Positions 55,411-64,000 are shown, numbered from the stretch's first letter. The stretch: 64,000 nucleotides of DNA from Chryseobacterium sp. SSA4.19 (GCF_022601875.1 NZ_JAKVIP010000012.1:1-64000), one strand, 5' to 3'. Numbers and translations are program-made. The notes: a model not told the origin generated them from the sequence alone.

Positions 55411-57750
55411 TTAGAATTTCAAGGCGATACTTGCGATGATCTGACGGGGCATCTGAGGCGTTACGGACCAGTTTCCTGTCCAAATCTCTTCGTTCAGCAG
55501 ATTATTGGCACGCAGCCCTAAACTATATTTCGGATCGTCATAGGATATTTTCGCACTGACCAGAGAGTAGGCAGGGGCTATGAAAGCTCCATCAGGATTC
55601 TGGTTCATCACAAATGTTTCCCCCACATAATTGATTCCCGCACCGACACTCATATTCTTGAGGAACGTTTTGGTAAAATGGTAATGGCCCCAGATGTTGA
55701 ACTGATTATAGGGTCCGGAACCTGCCGGTCTAAGTCCTTCTATTGAAGGATCTGCCTTTGTCATCTTACTGTCGTTGTAGGCATATCCCACCATCAGGTT
55801 GAAGTCAGGGATGGGATTACCTAAAAGTTCCGCTTCAAAGCCTTTGCTTCTTTGAGTCCCATCCTGTATACTGAAGAATATATTGTCAGGATCTGTTCTT
55901 ACCTTATCATTGACAATGATGTTATAGTAGCTCATATTTCCTGTGAACAGCCCCTTAAAGAAGGCAAACTTGACACCGGTTTCCCACTGGAAGGCGTGCT
56001 CAGGTTTGAAAGAATTATTATTTTCATCTGTTCCGGCAACATTTTTAAATCCGGACTGGTAGTTGGCAAATAAGGAGACCTTGTCCAGGACAGGTTGGTA
56101 GACGATACCAAATTTTGGAGAAAATGCGGTCTGATTGTAGCCGCCATCCCAGGTATTGGTAACTCCGTTATAACTTCCTTTTTCATTGAAGCGGTCATAT
56201 CTCACCCCGGCATTGAAAAGCAGGCTTTCAGTAATGTTAAGCACGTCATTTACATAAGCACTGTAGATATTCGTATTGTTGCCATAAGTTGTCTTCTTTG
56301 CCTGATTGTTTTGTAATAATTTATCTACGGCATAACGTTCAAAATCGTAGTAATTTGGATTATCGCCATTGATCTTTACGACATCGAAAATAGACTCATA
56401 GGGAACTGTGAATAGTTTCCCGGTATAATTACGCCAGTTGGAAACACCATTGTAATGATAATAATCGATTCCGATGACCATGCGATTTCTGAGATTTCCT
56501 ATATTGAAATCTCCCACAAAATTCTGTTGGATGTCGTGCGCATCCACGGAACTCTCATATTTTCTTGAAGTTCTGGCCATATAATCTGCGCCAGCCGTTC
56601 CATAATTGATCTGTCCTGTCGGAAACGAAGTAAGAATGGCCTCTACCATATTGGGTAATATGATATGCCTGCTTTCATACCCTTCATCTGATCCCGAACT
56701 GAAAATGCCTGCTGTCACCGATTTCCACTGTGGATTTATCCTGTATTCTGCCTCGAAATTAATATTAAATCCCTTGGAGCCGGAAGTCATATTCTTATTG
56801 GTAAAAGAACGTTTACGGTCCAGACCAATTTCATTCACATTGTTAGTGCCGAAAGCATCCTTTACAGTGGTAGGTAACTGACATAAGATATGGTCTATAT
56901 TGGCTTGTGGAACATTTTGACCGGTCAGGATCTGTTGCAGATACTGCTTCACGGAAGAGGGAAGGATAGAAAACATATATGCGTTTACCTTTCCGGCGGT
57001 CTGAGTGCTGAATATTTCCGTATTGACCGTGAATTTCAGATCGTCATTGGGTTGATAGGAGAATGATGGGGCAACCAGAACATTTCTTACATACCCTCCA
57101 TTATCCATAAAAGTTCCCTGATTGGTATAGGATGCATTGAGCCTAGACAAAAGCGTTCTTTCCTGATTTACCGGTAAGTTGACATCCAGGCCGACTCTCT
57201 GGAAATTATAAGAACCGAAACTGGCCTCTGTAGCAACATTCAGTTCCTTGTAGGGCTGTTTTGTGACCCTGTTGATCAATCCTCCGTAGGTTGTGACAAC
57301 ACCTCCGAACAAGGTGGCGGACGGTCCTTTTATCACCTCTATCCTGGAAACATTCTGAACATCCGTTGGTAAGGCGATGTCACTTGCCAATCCGTTGGTT
57401 GCACGTATCTGAGTGGAAAAACCTCTCATCACGAAACTGGCTCCGCCGTACATAATATTGCCTGCCCAACCATCATTTGATTTATTTAGTCCCGGCGCAT
57501 AGCGCACGACATCTTCCAGATCATAAATTTTTTGCTGTGTAATAAGCCTGCTGGTAATTCCTGTATAGACCTGGGGATTTTCGAGATTTTTTAATGGAAT
57601 TTTTCCCACATATTCACTTTTATCGGCAATCACGGATCTAGTGCCAATGATCTCGACCTGATCAATATCTTTTGATTTCAATGAATCATTCGCTTGCTGA
57701 GCACCTAGAAATGCCGATAGAAGCAAACAAGGAATTACTGCTTTATTCAT
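55411..57750 (-). CDS. TonB-dependent siderophore receptor
   Basis: The 779-residue outer-membrane protein has a signal peptide (about 1-18), a plug domain (about 40-175) with DVVRYAPGL, RGFS, IEVIKGPSATLFG and GGLINRVTK, then a 22-strand barrel ending in aromatic-terminated IALKF. This is the FhuA/FoxA class that imports ferric siderophores with TonB energy. The PepSY gene follows 70 bp behind. A TAAATTTGC -7-like box lies in the AT-rich leader just before the start. The ligand is not readable. Confidence 0.9.
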   Translation of the reverse strand: MNKAVIPCLLLSAFLGAQQANDSLKSKDIDQVEIIGTRSVIADKSEYVGKIPLKNLENPQVYTGITSRLITQQKIYDLEDVVRYAPGLNKSNDGWAGNIMYGGASFVMRGFSTQIRATNGLASDIALPTDVQNVSRIEVIKGPSATLFGGVVTTYGGLINRVTKQPYKELNVATEASFGSYNFQRVGLDVNLPVNQERTLLSRLNASYTNQGTFMDNGGYVRNVLVAPSFSYQPNDDLKFTVNTEIFSTQTAGKVNAYMFSILPSSVKQYLQQILTGQNVPQANIDHILCQLPTTVKDAFGTNNVNEIGLDRKRSFTNKNMTSGSKGFNINFEAEYRINPQWKSVTAGIFSSGSDEGYESRHIILPNMVEAILTSFPTGQINYGTAGADYMARTSRKYESSVDAHDIQQNFVGDFNIGNLRNRMVIGIDYYHYNGVSNWRNYTGKLFTVPYESIFDVVKINGDNPNYYDFERYAVDKLLQNNQAKKTTYGNNTNIYSAYVNDVLNITESLLFNAGVRYDRFNEKGSYNGVTNTWDGGYNQTAFSPKFGIVYQPVLDKVSLFANYQSGFKNVAGTDENNNSFKPEHAFQWETGVKFAFFKGLFTGNMSYYNIIVNDKVRTDPDNIFFSIQDGTQRSKGFEAELLGNPIPDFNLMVGYAYNDSKMTKADPSIEGLRPAGSGPYNQFNIWGHYHFTKTFLKNMSVGAGINYVGETFVMNQNPDGAFIAPAYSLVSAKISYDDPKYSLGLRANNLLNEEIWTGNWSVTPQMPRQIIASIALKF

Positions 57751-58128
57751 AGTTTAAAATTTTCGGCAAATTTATATAATTTTTATTTATTCTAATTAAT
57801 AATAGTTTTAATTTAATATTCTGTTGATATCTGCAATACTGGTGGATACAGTTTTCCTTGTCAATCCAGTGTCATTTCAATCTATGTTATCTTTCGGAGC
57901 GGTCGGCCACAGATACCTGGCCTTGTCGGATCATGATGCTTATTGGTCCCTTTTAAAGTGATCAGGCAATGAACAGGATCTTCAATCGGCCTGATCCACC
58001 GATCATAGGTCATAGAAATGTCGGAACTGCCAGATGCTATGAACTTCTATTTCGTCGTAAATAACAATATCTTTGCTATGAATCTATTAGAAGTGAATCG
58101 AGATATGTCAGAACAGGAAGTCAATTAA
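57751..58128. other. Intergenic region, probably decayed sequence
   Basis: No intact gene. A leftward frame of about 45 codons near 57870-58010 and a rightward one of 30 codons near 58038-58127 are open but match nothing I know. Degenerate gene fragments follow directly. Confidence 0.35.
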
Positions 58129-58238
58129 CCGATCTATTCTCCAACATCGGTCATCGGGATTTTCAGTAATGCGCTGAAGCTCAATGCTACCGTCAACCTG
58201 ATCTATCTCAAAGGACGGTATTCTTACGGAGGCGGTAG
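58129..58238 (+). pseudogene. Gene fragment resembling exonuclease VII large subunit N-terminus
   Basis: The frame reads PIYSPTSVIGIFSNAL and ATVNLIYLKGRYSYGGGR with no start codon and an immediate break after GGGR. It resembles the N-terminal part of XseA-like proteins seen in Bacteroidota mobile elements. Only about 37 codons remain. Confidence 0.45.
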
Positions 58239-58247
58239 GTCGGGCCT

Positions 58248-58454
58248 TATTTCAAAACGCATCCTGAAGTCGCTATTGATCTTCTAGGCCAGCATAGATC
58301 GAGTGATAGCGAATATCTCCGGAAGTCAGTAGGCAATTCGTTAAGGGATATCAGCAAGAAGTATGGAGAACTGGTGAAAATGGAAATATCAAAATGGGAC
58401 CTTCAGGATCAGCGTATTGCTTTCACTTGCGATCATGTGCTAAAAAGACACTGA
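58248..58454 (+). pseudogene. Gene fragment resembling the C-terminus of a DNA alkylation repair protein
   Basis: A 68-residue open piece ends in VGNSLRDISKKYGELVKMEI and WDLQDQRIAF before its stop. HEAT-repeat DNA alkylation repair (AlkD-like) proteins end in a similar RDISKKxPELV pattern. It joins in a few bases with the preceding fragment in a different frame, so both are scars of a deletion. Assignment tentative. Confidence 0.45.
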
Positions 58455-58500
58455 TAAGATTTTTTTGGAGAAAAATATTTAAAAACAAATAATTAAAACC

Positions 58501-59079
58501 ATGAAAAAAATATTGATTATTAACGGCCATCCGAACAAAGCATCTTTTAATTTTGGAATTGCTGAAGCCTATAAAAAGGGAGCTGTTGAATCCGGCGCTG
58601 AAGTAAAGGAAATTATTATTGCGGAGCTCAATTTTAACCCTAACCTTCAGTTCGGATATCAGAAAATAATGGAACTGGAACCTGATCTTACGGAAGCTTG
58701 GGAAAAGATCATCTGGGCAGATCATCTTGTATGGGTCCATCCTGTATGGTGGGGAGGCTTACCTGCGATCACGAAGGGATTTGTTGACAGGTTGTTTTTG
58801 CCGGGACGCGCCTTTAAGTACAGAGAAAATTCTGTCTGGTGGGACAAACTCCTGAAAGGCAGGACAGCGCATATTATTACAACATTGGATCAACCGGGCT
58901 TATATTACAGGTTAATGTTCGGAAGGCCGAGTGTAAATCAGCTCAAAAAATCGGTTTTACAATTTTGTGGGATAAAACCGGTAAAAGTTACCTACATCGG
59001 AATCATTAAAACCTCCAATGACCATCAGCGCAAAGTTTGGCTTGAGAAAGTAAGATCGGCGGGCATCAGACAAAGTTAA
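58501..59079 (+). CDS. NAD(P)H oxidoreductase, flavodoxin-like fold
   Basis: The 192-residue protein begins ILIINGHPNKASFNFGIAEAY, the FMN/FAD-binding start of NAD(P)H:quinone oxidoreductases, and has WVHPVWWGGLPAITKGFVDR (about 78-97), a hallmark of this family that binds the flavin. These soluble enzymes reduce quinones by two electrons. The start is ATG 58501. It stands alone; the fragment before it suggests a rearranged setting. Confidence 0.85.
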   Translation: MKKILIINGHPNKASFNFGIAEAYKKGAVESGAEVKEIIIAELNFNPNLQFGYQKIMELEPDLTEAWEKIIWADHLVWVHPVWWGGLPAITKGFVDRLFLPGRAFKYRENSVWWDKLLKGRTAHIITTLDQPGLYYRLMFGRPSVNQLKKSVLQFCGIKPVKVTYIGIIKTSNDHQRKVWLEKVRSAGIRQS

Positions 59080-59432
59080 TTTTTCTAAACTTATTCTTTG
59101 ATAAAATATTATCTAAAATTTTAGCATTTTCTAAAGTTCAGGTAATTGATCAATAAAACTTATTAATAAAATAATATTATTTGTAGAATGTCCTGATTTC
59201 CGGTTTGATTACCTGCTTTCTTCCTGAAGCAATTGTTTCGGAGGACATGATCATCAAAAGTTTGTCAGAATTTGGAATCAACACCATTGAAGATATCTGT
59301 TAGAACCTAATCTAATATTTATTAAATTCAGCTTTTAATAGGAAAAGATCATTGATCATTATCTCACTTTTGCTTTTAAAAGTGAACATGGATGCGCAAT
59401 TAAAAAACAATCATCTAAAACAACAGAAAAAT
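59080..59432. other. Intergenic region before the NTF2-like gene
   Basis: AT-rich, with no gene I can support. The part from about 59325 reads NRKRSLIIISLLLLKVNMDAQ in frame with the next gene, as a signal peptide would, but without an ATG. Confidence 0.35.
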
Positions 59433-59780
59433 ATGAACAACACAACAATCCTGCATACGGCCAATGAATATGTGTCAAAAGGCGATTATGAAAGTTTCTT
59501 GGCTTACTGTACCTCTGATACGAAGTGGGTATTTGTAGGCGAGCGTATCCTTAATGGAAAAGGGGAGGTTCGGGCTTATATGAAAGAATTCTATATCGAA
59601 CCACCGGTATTTGACGTTGAATTGGCTATCGAGGACGGCAACTTTGTTACGGTAACAGGCAGCATCAGTTTAAAAAATAAGACCGGAAAATATGAACATT
59701 TTGACTATTGTGATATCTGGCGATTTGAAGATGGGAAAATTGCGGAGCTGAAAGCATTCGTCATAGAGAAGAAACCTTAA
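59433..59780 (+). CDS. NTF2/SnoaL-like protein
   Basis: From ATG 59433 the protein has 115 residues and fits the nuclear transport factor 2-like (SnoaL) fold: helix with ANEYVSKGDYESFLAYC, strand WVFVGERILNGKGEVRAYM, and an ending KIAELKAFV. Members are small binding or isomerase domains; no catalytic residue can be named. The upstream in-frame sequence looks like a secretion signal lacking its start, so the gene may have been longer (TTG 59352 or ATG 59388). Confidence 0.7.
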   Translation: MNNTTILHTANEYVSKGDYESFLAYCTSDTKWVFVGERILNGKGEVRAYMKEFYIEPPVFDVELAIEDGNFVTVTGSISLKNKTGKYEHFDYCDIWRFEDGKIAELKAFVIEKKP

Positions 59781-59815
59781 AGGTTGAACTGCGGGTTAAT
59801 GGATACGATTGTTGT

Positions 59816-59842
59816 CAATGTGGAATAGAATATTCCACATTG
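59816..59842. terminator. Bidirectional hairpin between convergent genes
   Basis: CAATGTGGAATA (59816-59827) and TATTCCACATTG (59831-59842) form a perfect 12-bp stem with a GAA loop, between the NTF2-like gene and the S41 peptidase gene. There is no long T run, so it could also be an mRNA end stabiliser. Confidence 0.6.
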
Positions 59843-59854
59843 CAACTTTCAGTT

Positions 59855-60865
59855 CTATTTTTCCAACAGCTCCATTGCTTTTATGATTTTCTTGTCCCTC
59901 TTAAGATCTTCAAGGTTATCACCCTGCAGAACCTCAACATCAGGCTTGATATTCCCTCTGTAGATATTTAATTTTCTGTCTACTACATGATCGGTAGACA
60001 GATTCAGCCCAGCATCCTTATTGATCCTGAAACCTTGTACAGCCGTCGTGTAGTCTGCTGTCGGTTCACCTACTACATACGTATTCTTTCTTCCGATCAA
60101 TGATATGGCGGTCATTTCACCGGCGCTGGCGGTGTAACAGCTGGTCAGAACAACGATCGGTATATCTTTTCTGATCGGAACTGTTAACGGGACCTGCCTT
60201 ATAAGTTCAATACCATCGATCATCATTTTGCCATCTTTGATCTCCCATTGCCCTGATGATTCCCCTTTTGAATTTATGAAGCCACCGAAAACAATATTGT
60301 CACTGCCGATGAATTCCTTCATGCCAAGTAAGATCGGGTACATATTGCCACCGGTGTTAACTCTCAGGTCAATGATCCAGGACTTGATCTTTGCTGAGTT
60401 GACTTTATTGATATGGGTGGTGATATCGTTCGCAATACTATCAACCTTTTTAAAGCCGAAGTCATCATTGCCCGGTATCCTGATATAGCCGATTGTTTTA
60501 TCGATCAGCTGGCTGACCACGGCCTTCTCAGTTTTTAACTTTTCCTTCAGGTATGCATTGGCGGAACCTGCGGGTTGGGTCCATCCGTAAGTTTTGCCCT
60601 TGTATTTAAGGCCACCGTGATAGTCGTTGAGCAGTTTGAAAACCTCGGTGTATAATGGAGCCAGGTCTGAAACTGAGTCAAGGTTTCGTGCTTTATTGTA
60701 TAATGTACTTTCGATCAACTTGATGTTGGACGTTTCGACCGCATTTAATCGGATCAGATCGATGGAGGTATCCACAAATGATCTGATGCTGTCATTTCTA
60801 AAAGTTTGCGAGGAAGAAGAAGTATAAAACAGTAGAAAGATGCAGAAGAGAAAAGATTTGATCAT
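59855..60865 (-). CDS. Secreted S41-family peptidase
   Basis: From ATG 60865 the protein has 336 residues with a signal peptide (about 1-20). The S41 (tail-specific protease-like) core has IIDLRVNTGG in the middle and the presumed nucleophile serine in TASAGE, with ADYTTAVQG following. The ending is charged. There is no clear PDZ domain, as in other short Bacteroidota S41 proteins. Substrate unknown. The gene is convergent with the NTF2-like gene. Confidence 0.8.
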   Translation of the reverse strand: MIKSFLFCIFLLFYTSSSSQTFRNDSIRSFVDTSIDLIRLNAVETSNIKLIESTLYNKARNLDSVSDLAPLYTEVFKLLNDYHGGLKYKGKTYGWTQPAGSANAYLKEKLKTEKAVVSQLIDKTIGYIRIPGNDDFGFKKVDSIANDITTHINKVNSAKIKSWIIDLRVNTGGNMYPILLGMKEFIGSDNIVFGGFINSKGESSGQWEIKDGKMMIDGIELIRQVPLTVPIRKDIPIVVLTSCYTASAGEMTAISLIGRKNTYVVGEPTADYTTAVQGFRINKDAGLNLSTDHVVDRKLNIYRGNIKPDVEVLQGDNLEDLKRDKKIIKAMELLEK

Positions 60866-61596
60866 GGTCGAATTAAAAGGTGGTAAAGAATATTCCAAAG
60901 ATAAGGAATATGCTGTAATTGTCCTTCTAAGGCTATAAAAAGTGTTTATGTGTTACCAAGATTTTAATAATAAGATCTTTTAAGCAAGACAGTTATATCC
61001 GACATTCGTAAAATGCAGTGACCTCAATGATATCTGATATATTCCTTTCAAATCATTTGATCAGCAATCTCAATATGCATTGGGCAAGTGAGGTTACCTG
61101 ATTTTCTATAGCAAATCTATTCCGTTGTCCCTGCTGAAAAAAATCTTTTTGGGTATCCGTGACCGGAGATCCCGGAGCCTCCGCAAAAAGATTTCAGGCC
61201 TTTATCAATATCGCTTCTTACTGTTTTTCTGGAATTGATTTCGGTTTTCATTGGGACTGCCTGAATCGTGTATCTGCATAGAAAAGTCAGAAACCTCACA
61301 AGATGCAAATGCAGTTCATTGAAATTTTGATCCTTATGATTACCCTTGGTATCAGTTCGTATATCTGAAATTAGGATAGAGTATTCATCATCAGATGTTA
61401 TTATATCAAATTGATCAGATGATCCGATCCGTAAAATAGATGATGCCTTCTGTAAACCGTTTGATACCCATTCGTAAAATAAATGAAACGATCAGGTAAA
61501 ATAGAAAGGTCAAGATTTCCTTCAAGCTGCAATCTACAGGTTTTTTAACAGCAGGTGCGGGAAAAACAGGTCTCCGCCGCACACGGAGCAAGTCAG
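60866..61596. other. Intergenic region with CATTCGTAAAAT-like repeats
   Basis: Repeats near 61001-61015, 61424-61443 and 61467-61487 share the core ATyCGTAAAATr. A leftward 44-codon frame (61251-61117) has a glycine-rich FCGGSGISGHG segment and could code a short peptide, without known relatives. The rest is AT-rich. Confidence 0.4.
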
Positions 61597-62040
61597 ATGA
61601 AATTCAATATTGTCAACGAAATTAAGCTGAGCTATTCAAGAAAGGGAAATTGTGAAAGATCAATATCGTCATCAAGGGATGCGGTCGAGGTCTTCAGGGC
61701 GCATTTTGATGCGGATGAGATGGATTACAGGGAAGCTTTCTTTGCCTTGTATCTGAACCAGGCGAATAAGGTATTGGGTATTAAGAAAATTTCCGAATGC
61801 GGGATCTCTTCGACACTGGTGGATGTACGGATCGTGATGCAGGCGGCCCTGCTTTGCAACGCGACAGCAATGATTGTTGCCCATAACCATCCTTCCGGAA
61901 ATCTGAAGCCGTCGACAGCGGATATTCAAATGACATCTCAGATCAAAGACGCGGGAAAGATTCTAAATATTTCCCTGCTGGATCATGTGATCCTGACATC
62001 GGATTCTCATTTTTCCTTTGCGGATGATGGGTTGATGTAG
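61597..62040 (+). CDS. radC: RadC-family JAB domain protein
   Basis: From ATG 61597 (with GGAG 12 bp upstream) the protein has 147 residues. It carries the RadC JAMM metal motif HNHPSGN with the downstream LLDH aspartate. It lacks the N-terminal helix-hairpin-helix of chromosomal RadC and is thus the short form common on ICEs and islands. Its role is unsettled; a link to DNA transfer or repair is assumed. A structured hairpin follows. Confidence 0.88.
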   Translation: MKFNIVNEIKLSYSRKGNCERSISSSRDAVEVFRAHFDADEMDYREAFFALYLNQANKVLGIKKISECGISSTLVDVRIVMQAALLCNATAMIVAHNHPSGNLKPSTADIQMTSQIKDAGKILNISLLDHVILTSDSHFSFADDGLM

Positions 62041-62044
62041 ATTC

Positions 62045-62152
62045 TTAAAAGCTGTCTTGGGATATACTGCAAAGCTCTCAGGCTTTTACGAAGCGATGAA
62101 ATTGTAAAAGTTGGGAGTTTCTGAGAATGGGTTTTCTTAAGACAGCTTTTTA
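62045..62152 (+). ncRNA. Long nested hairpin downstream of radC
   Basis: An outer stem AAAAGCTGTCTT (62047-62058) pairs with AAGACAGCTTTT (62139-62150). Inside, AAGCTCTCAG with CTTTTAC (62072-62089) pairs with GTAAAAG with TTGGGAGTTT (62104-62120), a further 17 bp with one bulged G and a 14-nt loop. A T run follows the outer stem. It may be an elaborate terminator, a structured RNA or the inverted ends of a tiny mobile sequence. Confidence 0.5.
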
Positions 62153-62298
62153 AAAATCCATCTTACAATGTTGTTGAAATATATCAAATCCTATCTTTTG
62201 CAGAATCTATCGCACTATTGCAGGTGTTTCAAACAAGATTGTACATCAATTTTAATTAAAGACTAAAGACAATAATAACAACTCATAAAATCAACGTT
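62153..62298. other. Non-coding leader of the frameshifted gene
   Basis: AT-rich with no further structure noted; the start of the next gene at 62299 lies directly behind a purine-poor CAACGTT. Confidence 0.3.
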
Positions 62299-63568
62299 AT
62301 GAATAATACAATTAATAGCACATCAATTTCAGAAGTCAATACCTTATTGGTACTTCACCACAGTAATAATTCTGTTGGAATGGTTCAGAATGTCAATGAA
62401 AATGGACATCTTATCGATGTTGCTCCAGATTCTGATGGTGTCGATTCAATGATACGAATCGATTCGTCAGCGGAGTCTTTTACCGAATTCTATGCGGATT
62501 TTTACAGTCAGCTTAAAAATCCCGAAGTCTATTCATTTTTTAAGGTGACAGAATTTGAAGCGGTAGAAACTGCGCTAGGATTACAGGATTACATTGACAG
62601 TTCTTCATCGATCGATAGAGAAGATCTGAAGCAATATGAGGTTTCGATTGATACTGTTGAGGTTTTGAGGAATAAAAAGAAAATGAATAGTTATAGCTCG
62701 AATAGTATTACTTATTCTAAGAAACCATCTGCTGAGGTCATTAACCCAAGATACCGTTATCAGATCGAAGATGTAGACTGGAATGCGGTAGCTAAGATTG
62801 GACTTGATCGGGAGATGTTGGAAAAGTGTAATGTTTTTGGATGAATTACTGAAAGGATTTAAGACTTCGGTATTACTTCCTGTACGAAGTGATGATGGGA
62901 AAGAGAGCGGTACTTTTAATGCCAGGTTACAGTTGAAATTAAATGACAGTGGGGAAGTGGTACTTCACGTTTACAGATCACAAAAAATGCCTGATTTCAG
63001 GAAGAAGTTTTTAGGTCATAAGTTTTCAAAAGAAGACCGATTGAATCTTTTGAACTCAGGCAATATGGGCAGGGTTGTGGCTCTTGTGAATCCGGTGACG
63101 GGTGAGGTTATTCCGTCATTGATTAGCAGGGATAAGCTGACCAACGAACTGTTTTTTTTGCCCATCGATTTCGTCAGAATTCCTGCGGTGGTCTGTGGCG
63201 TGATTTTGAGTTCGGAACAGCAGGAGGCTCTTCGTTCGGGAAAACCGTTGTTTGTAGAAAATTTAGTGTCTAAACATAACAGGCTTTTTAATGCGACTTT
63301 GCAGTTTAATGCAGAAAAGCAGTGGTTGGAGTTTTTCTTTAACAAGAGATTGAAAGGAGGTAATAATGAACATTGCTTTGAGTTTGTAGTTCCTTCAACT
63401 TTCAGAGGTAAAGCTCTTCGTAGATGGCAGCTCGAGAAACTAAAGGCAGGAGAGACGGCATATATCAGGGGGCTTATAAGTAAGAAAGGAAAGACGTATC
63501 AGGGGTATATTCATTTCGATAAGGAGATTGGGAGGATTGTGTTTTCATTTAAGAAGCCATGTAAATGA
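62299..63568 (+). pseudogene. DUF4099/DUF3945 ICE protein, split by a frameshift
   Basis: The first frame (62299-62844, 181 residues) ends WNAVAKIGLDREMLEKCNV then stops. The second frame picks up at LDELLKGFKTSVLLPV and runs to 63568. Removing one T from the run at 62834-62838 joins both exactly, giving a protein of about 420 residues. The joined protein has a DUF4099 part (about 150-290) and a DUF3945 part with SGKPLFVENL and TLQFNAEK. Such proteins are frequent next to topoisomerase or RadC genes in Bacteroidota ICEs. A sequencing error or programmed shift cannot be excluded. Confidence 0.75.
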
Positions 63569-63948
63569 TGATTGAGAGCTGAAGTTAGAGCGTAGTTTTA
63601 GCTGTTTTAATGGTGTTTCTGAACCTGTAGAGTGTTAGGCTTTACAGGTTTTTGGGGTTGTGGAATGGGAAAGTTCGGGGCAAAAATGCATTTCCTTCCT
63701 GCGGTCGGAAACGCATTTTTGCAGAAATTGGTGCAACAATATTTCAAAAAATTCTAGGTGAGAGTTGGATGTTTTTTGAAAAAAGGTTGCGGGATTATTA
63801 ATGTTCTTTAAGTAGCAAAAAGACTAATTTAAAGCTGCGGACTACTTATTTTATTATATATAAAAAAAATATGGATTCCCGTAATTTTAAAGAATTAATT
63901 TTTGATATATTTGAATATAATCAGAAACAGATTACAAACTAATAATTA
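63569..63948. other. Intergenic region with strong hairpin before right-edge gene
   Basis: It contains the 16-bp hairpin described separately. A -7-like TATATTTG lies at 63906-63913 ahead of the last gene. No gene is seen. Confidence 0.45.
63680..63722. repeat. Stable 16-bp hairpin
   Basis: GCAAAAATGCATTTCC (63680-63695) pairs with GGAAACGCATTTTTGC (63707-63722) with a single mismatch and an 11-nt loop. No T run follows, so it is not a standard terminator. Confidence 0.7.
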
Positions 63949-64000
63949 ATGAAAGGATTTAAACTGCTGGCAATAAGACCTCAGGGAAATTGCAGTAATA
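63949..64000 (+). CDS. Start of a further gene, cut by the window edge
   Basis: ATG 63949 opens MKGFKLLAIRPQGNCSN and runs off the edge. The opening resembles the N-terminus of AAA-type ATPases often found in Bacteroidota mobile elements, but 17 codons do not permit a firm call. A TATATTTG box lies 36 bp upstream. Confidence 0.4.
   Translation, partial: MKGFKLLAIRPQGNCSN

Larger units (their letters stand above)
12674..64000. mobile_element. Integrative and conjugative element (left end to beyond window)
   Basis: The unit starts at the tRNA-Ser with a tyrosine integrase and contains a full Bacteroidota conjugation module (TraA, E, F, G, J, K, L-like, M, N, coupling protein, relaxase), a RadC gene and DUF4099/DUF3945 genes common in such elements, plus cargo. 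No right attachment site is visible. Whether 53.4-64 kb is all part of the same element is inferred from the ICE-type genes near 61.6-63.6 kb. Confidence 0.8.

Noticed and set aside
61117..61308. Leftward frame with glycine-rich end, considered as a peptide gene
   Set aside because: No recognisable leader, modification enzymes or promoter nearby; listed only as a note to the intergenic region.
1..64000. CRISPR array
   Set aside because: No regularly spaced repeats of suitable length were seen and no cas genes are present.
1..64000. Right attachment site of the ICE
   Set aside because: No second copy of the tRNA-Ser 3' end was found in the window, so the right end is presumed to lie beyond it.

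Overview
The window comes from a Bacteroidota genome, most likely a Chryseobacterium-like member of the Weeksellaceae (Flavobacteriia). The evidence is a secreted glycoside hydrolase with a type IX secretion (T9SS) C-terminal sorting tail, promoters of the TAnnTTTG type, genes with weak Shine-Dalgarno sequences, a Bacteroidota TraA-TraN conjugation module, and many proteins of typical flavobacterial form.

Positions 1 to about 12,670 look like ordinary chromosome. They hold a GH30-type hydrolase, a NUDIX protein, a large AsmA-like envelope protein, an AlkB-type dioxygenase, an SDR oxidoreductase, a large conserved protein of unknown function, a small DUF4236 gene and an intact tRNA-Ser(UGA). 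Most units are separated by clear hairpin terminators.

From the 3' end of the tRNA-Ser to the right edge I read one integrative and conjugative element (ICE); its far end is not in the window. It starts with a tyrosine integrase preceded by short repeats that could be integrase arm sites. Next comes an AT-rich defence cargo (14.5-25.3 kb): a PutAbiC-type abortive infection protein, a PD-(D/E)XK-like gene broken by a stop codon, a HEPN-domain protein, and a leftward operon coding an OLD-family ATPase/TOPRIM nuclease and a UvrD-like helicase (a Gabija-like pair), a caspase-fold protease, a multi-pass membrane protein and a truncated SEFIR/TIR-like domain. This Gabija-caspase-membrane operon is the best candidate here for an undescribed system. 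A broken serine recombinase gene marks the border between cargo and ICE backbone.

The backbone (25.8-53.4 kb) runs leftward. In transcription order it codes two paralogous surface proteins, mobilisation and relaxase proteins, TraA (ParA), TraE, TraF, TraG, three related periplasmic proteins, TraJ, TraK, a TraL-like protein, TraM, TraN, a VirD4-type coupling protein, an M23 peptidase, accessory proteins, a lipoprotein and a 1717-residue methylase-helicase likely to act as an anti-restriction factor. TraG, the VirB4-like ATPase, carries a complete DnaJ (J) domain between its Walker A and Walker B motifs, which is unusual.

From 53.4 to 64 kb the element holds a siderophore TonB receptor with a PepSY membrane gene (broken by a nonsense codon), scars of nuclease and DNA-repair genes, a flavodoxin-fold oxidoreductase, an NTF2-like protein, an S41 protease, RadC, a frameshifted DUF4099/DUF3945 gene, strong structured hairpins, and the start of a further gene at the right edge. 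At least five reading frames in the element are interrupted, so either the accessory parts are decaying or the assembly carries errors.
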